NCBI GenBank assembly: GCA_002398825.1
Contig: DHBS01000024.1
Location: 1-12,607, forward strand
DNA length: 12,607 nucleotides
Reading direction: 5' to 3'
From: Syntrophomonas sp. UBA4922
GTDB taxonomy: Bacteria > Bacillota > Syntrophomonadia > Syntrophomonadales > Syntrophomonadaceae
Positions 1 to 4,700 of the stretch are shown here, piece by piece. Numbering within the stretch: the first letter of the stretch is position 1; every line of letters starts with the position of its first letter. The notes under the pieces were generated by a model, which worked only from the letters and a program-made list of their open reading frames with translations, ran no database searches and was not told the origin of the DNA. The translations under genes were made by a program, and so were the position numbers.

Positions 1-26
1 GCTTTACATGTTTTCGGAATCTCCAT
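1..26 (-). CDS. Start of an unidentified gene, cut by window edge
   Basis: Only the first eight codons are visible, reading MEIPKTCK, so no function can be assigned. The call rests on an AGGAGG ribosome binding site (plus-strand CCTCCT at 38-43), which overlaps the stop codon of the nitroreductase gene and lies 11 bases before an ATG. The spacing is a little long. The arrangement suggests translational coupling with the nitroreductase in one operon. The alternative is a chance SD-like sequence in the 3' untranslated region. Confidence 0.4.
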
Positions 27-41
27 TATTGCAGGTTCCTC

Positions 42-659
42 CTAACCTATTAATAAATCCTCAATATCTTTACGCGGCCTCTGGGGCGGACATTGGTCAG
101 GATACCCCACCAGCAGCATACTTACGAATTTGTAGTAATCTGGTAATTCAAAAATTTCCTTAAGTTTTAATTCATCAACCAGCCTGCACCAACAAGTGCC
201 AAGGCCCAAATCCATGGCAGACAGAACCATATGTTCAATAGCAATGCCGACATCTAAAAAAGCATTGGGAATATAGTTCTTCAGCTCCTTTCCGCTGGTA
301 TATAATGGATTAGAACTTAAGAGCGACAGATTCATCGCCATGTCATTCCTATCGACCGAACCGGAGTTTTTCAGTTCCTCCTGCAGATACTTAATATAGT
401 CGGGCAACCAGCAGCGGAGGTCGGCATAACATAGAATAATCAGCGGGGCCCGCCTGACAAACATTTGGGCGCTCACATCTGCTACCAGCTCTCGTATCTT
501 CGGTTCTTCTAACACAAGGAAGCGCCATGGCTGCCGGTTTGAACCCGAAGGAGCCAATCTGGCAGCATCCAGCAATTGAGCAATTTTTTCCTGTTCAACC
601 GGAATTTCTTTAAATTTTCTTATGCTGCGTCTTTTTAAAATTGCTTCCCTTACATCCAT
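42..659 (-). CDS. Nitroreductase-family FMN oxidoreductase
   Basis: A 205-residue protein of the nitroreductase superfamily: homodimeric, FMN-binding cytoplasmic enzymes that use NAD(P)H to reduce nitro groups, quinones or activated double bonds. Visible family marks are the N-terminal FMN phosphate-binding RRSIR (residues 10-14), APSGSNRQPW (36-45), the C-terminal SAMDLGLGTCW segment and a late GYP turn. Length is normal for the family. The ATG at 659 is preceded by AAGGGGTG at good spacing. Physiological substrates in this family are poorly predicted by sequence. Next to an enone-type reductase it could reduce an unsaturated intermediate or handle flavin electrons, but that is inference. 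It may be read from the sigma-54 promoter at 1102-1117 through a leader of about 430 bases; no nearer promoter was obvious. Confidence 0.9.
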   Translation of the reverse strand: MDVREAILKRRSIRKFKEIPVEQEKIAQLLDAARLAPSGSNRQPWRFLVLEEPKIRELVADVSAQMFVRRAPLIILCYADLRCWLPDYIKYLQEELKNSGSVDRNDMAMNLSLLSSNPLYTSGKELKNYIPNAFLDVGIAIEHMVLSAMDLGLGTCWCRLVDELKLKEIFELPDYYKFVSMLLVGYPDQCPPQRPRKDIEDLLIG

Positions 660-1101
660 ACGTACACCCCTTGTGAACCTAATTTAAGAAGAATTGCTAT
701 GCTTGCTAATTACAGATCCCTGGAAACGTCCTTAAGAACCTTAATACCAGAGCTACTTCTATGTCGTCCTTCATAATCATCTTGCATTAATTAACCCTAA
801 CCGGGTTTAAGCGGCAGCTTACCATCAAGGGTTGTATCCTTCTCGTTGGCAATGAAACATTTCAAGCAAAAATCCAAGGTCCTTTAAGTTTATTAGTATG
901 AATCGATGAATATCGTAGATGAGAATCTATATAGACGCAGTACACTGGCTATGGGATTATCTAAGCCTCCCCACCGATATTAGCTGCTCGGTCTGTTATA
1001 CAACCATGCTGTCTGTCATTGAGGAAGAGCCAGTATTACGACGCAATTACCACCTCCCCACAAAATATAGTGTGTTTCCAGCTGCCTCTGGTAGCTTTAA
1101 T
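660..1101 (-). other. Gene-less leader downstream of sigma-54 promoter A
   Basis: About 440 bases between a leftward sigma-54 promoter and the nitroreductase start, with no convincing gene on either strand. On the minus strand there are two copies of GTGGGGAGG (plus-strand CCTCCCCAC at 966-974 and 1053-1061). The second lies six bases before a TTG that opens a frame of only 16 codons. A 25-codon ATG frame sits at 710-787 without a proper ribosome binding site. The stretch could be a long untranslated leader or the scar of a lost regulated gene. Confidence 0.45.
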
Positions 1102-1117
1102 AGCAATTATTGTGCCA
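1102..1117 (-). promoter_or_regulatory. Sigma-54 (-24/-12) promoter A
   Basis: The minus strand reads TGGCACAATAATTGCT. It has the invariant GG and GC eleven bases apart and fits the consensus TGGCAC-N5-TTGCW at every fixed position. The predicted transcript starts near 1090 and runs left. The flanking bases are shared with the promoter ahead of the LAL regulator gene. The first clear gene downstream is the nitroreductase, about 430 bases away. Confidence 0.8.
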
Positions 1118-1278
1118 TTTCAATTGTTTAGGCCGGGTTCTTAACAAATATACAATCTTTGCCCATGCAATAATCTCAGCAAGCAGGTCTTGTGGCAGAA
1201 TGGTTAAGGAACTGCAAAGATGTCGCTTCGAGGTTCCCGGGTATAATTTATCTTAGTTTTTATTCAGCGTCGGGCTAG

Positions 1279-1328
1279 TTGTATAGTATAGCGGACACCA
1301 TCATACAATTAGGACACAATTATAAATG
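1279..1328 (-). promoter_or_regulatory. Putative enhancer (UAS) for a sigma-54 activator, copy A
   Basis: The block holds two GGACAC boxes 19 bases apart (1293-1298 and 1312-1317) and a TTGTAT/ATACAA inverted pair around the first box. It lies about 165 bases upstream of promoter A, within the usual distance for binding sites of sigma-54 enhancer-binding proteins. The same block occurs at 9450-9497 upstream of promoter B. That it is an enhancer is inferred from position and conservation; the protein that binds it is not in the window. Confidence 0.6.
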
Positions 1329-1355
1329 GCATATTCCCCCGCCGGGAATATGCCA
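1327..1355 (-). terminator. Hairpin, likely terminator of the NTF2-fold gene
   Basis: A perfect 12-bp inverted repeat, TGGCATATTCCC (1327-1338) and its complement (1344-1355), with a 5-base loop. Read leftward it is followed by TTTATAATT. It lies about 125 bases past the stop of the SnoaL/NTF2 gene and just before enhancer block A, so it would insulate that control region from readthrough. The T run is imperfect, so a protein-binding palindrome is possible. Confidence 0.5.
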
Positions 1356-1478
1356 AAATGTGTGGGAAGATCGACAATACAGGGGTTTGTCAAGCCTGGC
1401 CCGATATTTTAAGGTGCGTAAGATTTGCCCTGTATGTTATCTACTATCATCACAGAAGATTGATCATCCATGTTAAAA

Positions 1479-2021
1479 TCATCTGCCAATCGGCACCGGG
1501 GGCCAGGGCCGGCCAAACTGCTCACTGGCACGCATTCCGCCTATGGTCCCCGCCATAATTAACTTGAACGATTCAAAACGCCATTCACCATCCATGTCGC
1601 GAACTACTTGCGATTCATAGCGGCCGAAAGAGTAGATGTCGGCAACATCAGGATTTTTGAAGGTTTGCCAGGAATACATGCAGCAATAAACGATAGCGCT
1701 GTTACTGGTTTCAAAATGAATCTGTTCGTTGGTACAGTAATGGGTTTGAGTTTTGGCCGCTCCCATAATTTCTTTAAGATGCGCCAGAATAGCATTCTTT
1801 CCGTCGAAATAATTGGGATAGACATCTCCCCAGCTAAGTTTGCCAGTCTGTGTAAAGCAGGATGCCATACCGACCGGATCCAGGTTATCGCAGCAGCGCA
1901 TGTAATGGTACATACACTCTTTAATCGCCCTGATATCTTCCAACCTTTGAATACGTTCTTCCAGGGTATTTACAGGAGCATCTTTAATTAAAAACATTTT
2001 TCCTTCAACGACCTGTTTCAT
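1479..2021 (-). CDS. SnoaL/NTF2-fold protein, BaiE-like dehydratase or isomerase candidate
   Basis: A 180-residue protein of the SnoaL-like/NTF2 fold, a family that includes steroid isomerases, scytalone dehydratase and the bile-acid 7-alpha-dehydratase BaiE. The opening helix (TLEERIQRLEDIRAIKE, residues 19-35) is typical. Aligned by eye with BaiE as I remember it, Tyr40, Asp45 and His94 fall on BaiE Tyr30, Asp35 and His83. BaiE Asp106 is replaced by Ser, and Tyr54 by Trp. An acid-base elimination or isomerisation is therefore plausible, but the substrate is unknown. I chose the ATG at 2021 because AAGGAG lies seven bases upstream; an upstream start at 2060 has no such site and would lie across it. 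The gene is divergent from the SDR gene and shares a 210-base control region with it. Confidence 0.8.
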   Translation of the reverse strand: MKQVVEGKMFLIKDAPVNTLEERIQRLEDIRAIKECMYHYMRCCDNLDPVGMASCFTQTGKLSWGDVYPNYFDGKNAILAHLKEIMGAAKTQTHYCTNEQIHFETSNSAIVYCCMYSWQTFKNPDVADIYSFGRYESQVVRDMDGEWRFESFKLIMAGTIGGMRASEQFGRPWPPVPIGR

Positions 2022-2231
2022 ATAATTACTCCTTCCTCTCCTAATTACTGCCATTTGCAATCAAACCATTATGTATGCCTATAGATTAAAGGTATTTGAC
2101 TATTATGCATATCGGGTAAAAGTACCATGCTTTAAAATCAATGCAAATGGTACGTATGGGTTATATTTATTCTTGTATTTGCTCGTTAATATGGATATTA
2201 GATCGAAAAATGAAAGAAAGGAGACATACAA
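2022..2231. promoter_or_regulatory. Divergent control region between NTF2-fold and SDR genes
   Basis: This 210-base spacer must hold promoters for both directions. It contains an inverted repeat GTACCAT-N18-ATGGTAC (2122-2128 and 2147-2153). A second, longer-range pair is CCATTTGCA (2051-2059) with TGCAAATGG (2142-2150), which overlaps the first. A 12-mer TCAAACCATTAT (2061-2072) recurs upstream of the MFS gene at 3061-3072. No good sigma-54 match was found. A weak sigma-70-like pair is TTGCAA (2055-2060) and TATAGA (2080-2085) with a 19-base spacer. The inverted repeats are candidate operators for a shared regulator. Confidence 0.5.
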
Positions 2232-2996
2232 TTGTACAAATTTAACTTCACTGGAAAAGTTGCACTTATTACCGGGGGCGCAAAAGGGCTTGGTAAAGAA
2301 TACGTTCAGACTTTTGCCGAACAGGGCTCGGATGTGGCAGTATTCGATATTGATGGACAGCTGGCCCGGGAGACAGCCCGTGAAATTGAAACCCTTACCG
2401 GCAGAAAAATCAGAGGCTTTGCGTGCGATGTTGGTAATGAAAAGCAGGTTATTGATTCCGTTGCCGCTGTAGTCAAAGAATTCGGAAAAATCGACCAGGT
2501 GGTAAACAATGCCGGGATTCTGCGTTATGGTGACGCCCTTGCGGATTGGGAAAAAGTCATCAATGTAAACTTGACCGGCACATTTCTGATGAATCGTGAG
2601 GTCGTTAAACAGTCTATGATGGTTCAGAAAAAAGGCAGAATTGTCAATATCTCTTCTATAGGAGGCGTATTGGCAACACCTGCCGGAGTCCAAAGCTATC
2701 ATGCCTCCAAAGCCGGTGTTATCGCTATGACCAAGGCCCAGGCGGGAGAATGGGCCCCCTACAATATTTTAGTCAATTCTGTAGCACCCGGAGCTATCGC
2801 CAATGGCACCATGGGTGACAGCGCCGGCTCCTCAACGGCAGCTGATGATTATCAAGCCAAAAGCAGAAATCCTTTGAAGAGACGCGGTAAGTTTGGCGAA
2901 ATGAGCGGCATACTAATTTACCTTTGTTCCGACGAAAATACTTACACCAATGGTCAGTTAATACTGGTTGATGGCGGTTGGGCCGGAATGATGTAA
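2232..2996 (+). CDS. SDR-family NAD-dependent dehydrogenase/reductase
   Basis: A 254-residue classical short-chain dehydrogenase, the usual length for the family. It shows the cofactor motif TGGAKGLG (residues 14-21), Asp39 at the end of the second strand (favouring NAD over NADP), the NNAG motif (92-95), and the catalytic set Asn113, Ser142, Tyr156 and Lys160. The family oxidises or reduces hydroxyl/keto groups; BaiA hydroxysteroid dehydrogenases are members, but so are FabG-like and many other enzymes. The start is TTG, supported by AAAGGAG at 2217-2223 with an 8-base spacer. It is divergent from the NTF2-fold gene and 136 bases ahead of the MFS gene, so it probably interconverts the alcohol and ketone forms of the imported compound. 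Substrate unknown. Confidence 0.92.
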   Translation: MYKFNFTGKVALITGGAKGLGKEYVQTFAEQGSDVAVFDIDGQLARETAREIETLTGRKIRGFACDVGNEKQVIDSVAAVVKEFGKIDQVVNNAGILRYGDALADWEKVINVNLTGTFLMNREVVKQSMMVQKKGRIVNISSIGGVLATPAGVQSYHASKAGVIAMTKAQAGEWAPYNILVNSVAPGAIANGTMGDSAGSSTAADDYQAKSRNPLKRRGKFGEMSGILIYLCSDENTYTNGQLILVDGGWAGMM

Positions 2997-3132
2997 TTCA
3001 GGCCAGAATTAATTAGCAACTTCTGATCTTGACCGATCATTTAATTGATTTGCAGAGATTTCAAACCATTATAGACTCCATCGCAGGATTACGCTTATCC
3101 ATCAATTAGTTATCAACAAAGGAGAGATTGGT
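2997..3132 (+). promoter_or_regulatory. Spacer with weak promoter candidate before the MFS gene
   Basis: No terminator hairpin is evident after the SDR gene, so readthrough into the transporter is possible. A weak sigma-70-like pair, TTGATT (3045-3050) and TATAGA (3070-3075), has a long 19-base spacer. The 12-mer TCAAACCATTAT shared with the divergent control region overlaps the -10-like element. AAAGGAG (3118-3124) is the ribosome binding site of the MFS gene. Confidence 0.3.
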
Positions 3133-4428
3133 ATGGAAAGAACTGCTGTTTTAGAACAAAAAATACATTACGCCTGGTTCATTCTTATAGCGTGTCTCGG
3201 CTTTTATTCGGTTCTAATAGGTATATGCGGCAATACCGCTGGTATATTTCTTGCTCCGGTGATGAATGATCTAGGATGGTCGAGAACTGCCGCCTCTCAG
3301 TATCTGGGCATTTGGCCATTGGTCGCCGCTGTTTCGCAACCGTTTGCGGGCAAGATCTTACAAAAGTATGATCCACGATATATATTGACCGCCGCGGTGA
3401 CCTTGTTCTGTGTAGCCTATATGCTTACATCTCAGGCCACGCAGGTATGGCAATGGAACCTCTTTGGCGTGATATACGGCATAACTGCTACATTCTTTAT
3501 GTACTTGGCAGTACCCGTGCTTATCAACGCCTGGTTTAATAAGAACGTCGGTTTCAATATCGGTCTGGCCTCAGCTATGTTAAGTCTGGTGGCTGCTTTC
3601 GCAGCGCCTATCGCCCAATCAATAATAACCGCTTACGGGTGGCAAACCGCCCGGCTTTATCTGGGGATGGCAGCTTTTGTCTTTTGCGTTCCAGTGACTT
3701 ACCTCTTTGTACGTAAAAACCCAGAGATGCTGGGACTCAAGAAATATGGCGAGGATGAGGTTGTAGAAGAATCAGCCGCTGCGAATGCCCTCATCGTAGA
3801 CCACGCTGTTTCCTTAAAACGCGCCGCCGCAAATCCTGCCTTTTACTTGATCATACTTATAGCCTGCGTTTTCACGTTGTGCGCAACCTTCTTTCAGCAG
3901 ATTCCCACATATGCCGCTAAAGGCCCGCTGGGAGCCGCCGCCGGTGCTATGGCGGTGTCAATCATTATGGTAGGCGGTATTATCGGCAAATTCATTTTGG
4001 GTTATGTCTCCGACCGCTTCGGCGCTACGGTTGCCGGCACCTTTGCTTGTCTCTGCGGCGCTGTCGGTATATTTATATCATTCAAATCAGGCAGCGCCAT
4101 ATCTCTGTTCTACATAGGCATGGCCATTTTCGGTATGGGATATGCCGCGCTTTCTGTCATCAACCCGATGCTTACCAAGCAGAGCTTTGGCATCAAATAC
4201 TACAGCGAAATTTACTCTTGGATCATTATGGCTATCTTTTTGATGAGTTCAGTGGGTCCTACCTTGTGGGCGCAAATATATGACAGAACCGGGGGCTTCA
4301 CATTGGCTTTCATCATTGTAACCGGATTATATATTGTGGGTGCACTTGCCATCCAGTTTATTATGCCCAGTGCCAAAAAGACCTGGGACTTAAATGAAAG
4401 TCCACAGGACCACATCACATCAGCCTAG
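3133..4428 (+). CDS. MFS transporter, carboxylate/OFA-like
   Basis: A 431-residue integral membrane protein of the major facilitator superfamily, with about 12 hydrophobic segments in two halves joined by a charged loop (about residues 194-235). Loop-2/3 motif-A-like segments occur in both halves: GKILQKYDPR (73-82) and GYVSDRFG in the second half. The start of the protein (HYAWFILIAC, then LGWSRT) resembles the oxalate/formate antiporter and monocarboxylate groups of the superfamily. The ATG has AAAGGAG eight bases upstream. Placed between the SDR and the flavin reductase, it most likely imports the substrate or exports the end product, the position BaiG holds in bile-acid clusters. Direction and substrate cannot be told from sequence. 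Confidence 0.9.
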   Translation: MERTAVLEQKIHYAWFILIACLGFYSVLIGICGNTAGIFLAPVMNDLGWSRTAASQYLGIWPLVAAVSQPFAGKILQKYDPRYILTAAVTLFCVAYMLTSQATQVWQWNLFGVIYGITATFFMYLAVPVLINAWFNKNVGFNIGLASAMLSLVAAFAAPIAQSIITAYGWQTARLYLGMAAFVFCVPVTYLFVRKNPEMLGLKKYGEDEVVEESAAANALIVDHAVSLKRAAANPAFYLIILIACVFTLCATFFQQIPTYAAKGPLGAAAGAMAVSIIMVGGIIGKFILGYVSDRFGATVAGTFACLCGAVGIFISFKSGSAISLFYIGMAIFGMGYAALSVINPMLTKQSFGIKYYSEIYSWIIMAIFLMSSVGPTLWAQIYDRTGGFTLAFIIVTGLYIVGALAIQFIMPSAKKTWDLNESPQDHITSA

Positions 4429-4464
4429 CAGATAGTACGCTGGAGAAGCAAAAGAAATGAACCG

Positions 4465-4516
4465 CCCCCCATTTAGTTAAAGTAAGTAGTAATATGAACT
4501 GCAACTGAATGGGGGG
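4465..4516 (+). terminator. Hairpin after the MFS gene
   Basis: Arms CCCCCCATTTAGTT (4465-4478) and AACTGAATGGGGGG (4503-4516) pair over 14 bp with one G-T wobble and a 24-base loop. It lies 37 bases past the MFS stop. The downstream run TACATATATAAATATT is AT-rich but not a T tract, so termination may be partial. A smaller ACCTC/GAGGT hairpin follows at 4542-4556. If the large one works, the reductase gene needs its own promoter, in line with the -24/-12 match at 4621. Confidence 0.5.
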
Positions 4517-4620
4517 TACATATATAAATATTGGCAAAACAACCTCGCATTGAGGTGCAAACACATCATAAACACGATTCATTAATTTGCTTTGCTCAAG
4601 CTGGACATGATCGGGGCAAT

Positions 4621-4636
4621 TGGTACGCTTTATGCA
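4621..4636 (+). promoter_or_regulatory. Probable sigma-54 promoter before the flavin reductase gene
   Basis: The plus strand reads TGGTACGCTTTATGCA. GG and GC have the required spacing, and the only departures from TGGCACG-N4-TTGCW are T for C at position 4 and A for T at position 12. The transcript would start near 4647, leaving a leader of about 53 bases before the ATG. No copy of the GGACAC enhancer block was found upstream, so the evidence is weaker than for promoters A and B. Confidence 0.5.
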
Positions 4637-4700
4637 ATACTTCGTTGCAGACGAGTAACGGAAGCATCAACTTGGCAAGAAAAGAAAGAAGGGATTTTTC

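Larger units (their letters stand above)
1101..1328 (-). repeat. Sigma-54 promoter/enhancer module, copy A
   Basis: This noncoding stretch matches 9264-9497 in sequence and in spacing. Its promoter end (1101-1125) agrees with copy B at 22 of 25 bases. Its distal block (1281-1328) agrees at 37 of 48 bases without gaps. Between them the match is patchy, with shared pieces such as GGTCTTG and TCCCGGGT. Both copies point leftward. The best reading is a duplicated control region of a sigma-54 regulon; a decayed mobile-element end was considered and is less likely because the promoter and the spacing are both kept. Confidence 0.7.

Noticed and set aside
919..1131. 70-codon plus-strand frame
   Set aside because: No ribosome binding site, no family resemblance, and it runs across sigma-54 promoter A on the other strand.
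1191..1242. tRNA-like stretch (GTGGCAGAATGGTTAAGG, then GAGGTTCCCGGGT)
   Set aside because: It resembles D-arm and T-arm pieces, but no acceptor stem or anticodon stem of proper length forms around it, and part of it is shared with copy B of the control module.
1186..1330. The repeated block as the end of an insertion sequence (GGACAC boxes recall some IS ends)
   Set aside because: There is no transposase frame nearby, no terminal inverted pair or target duplication, and both copies carry a consensus sigma-54 promoter at a kept distance, which a control-region duplication explains better.
1279..1476. 65-codon plus-strand frame in the gap before the NTF2-fold gene
   Set aside because: It covers the enhancer block and the terminator hairpin and looks like no known protein.
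2022..2060. Upstream ATG at 2060 as the start of the NTF2-fold protein
   Set aside because: It would add 13 residues that cover a strong AAGGAG ribosome binding site correctly placed for the ATG at 2021.
2103..2702. 199-codon minus-strand frame across the SDR gene
   Set aside because: It is antisense to a clear SDR coding frame with all catalytic motifs; its length is a by-product of codon use there.
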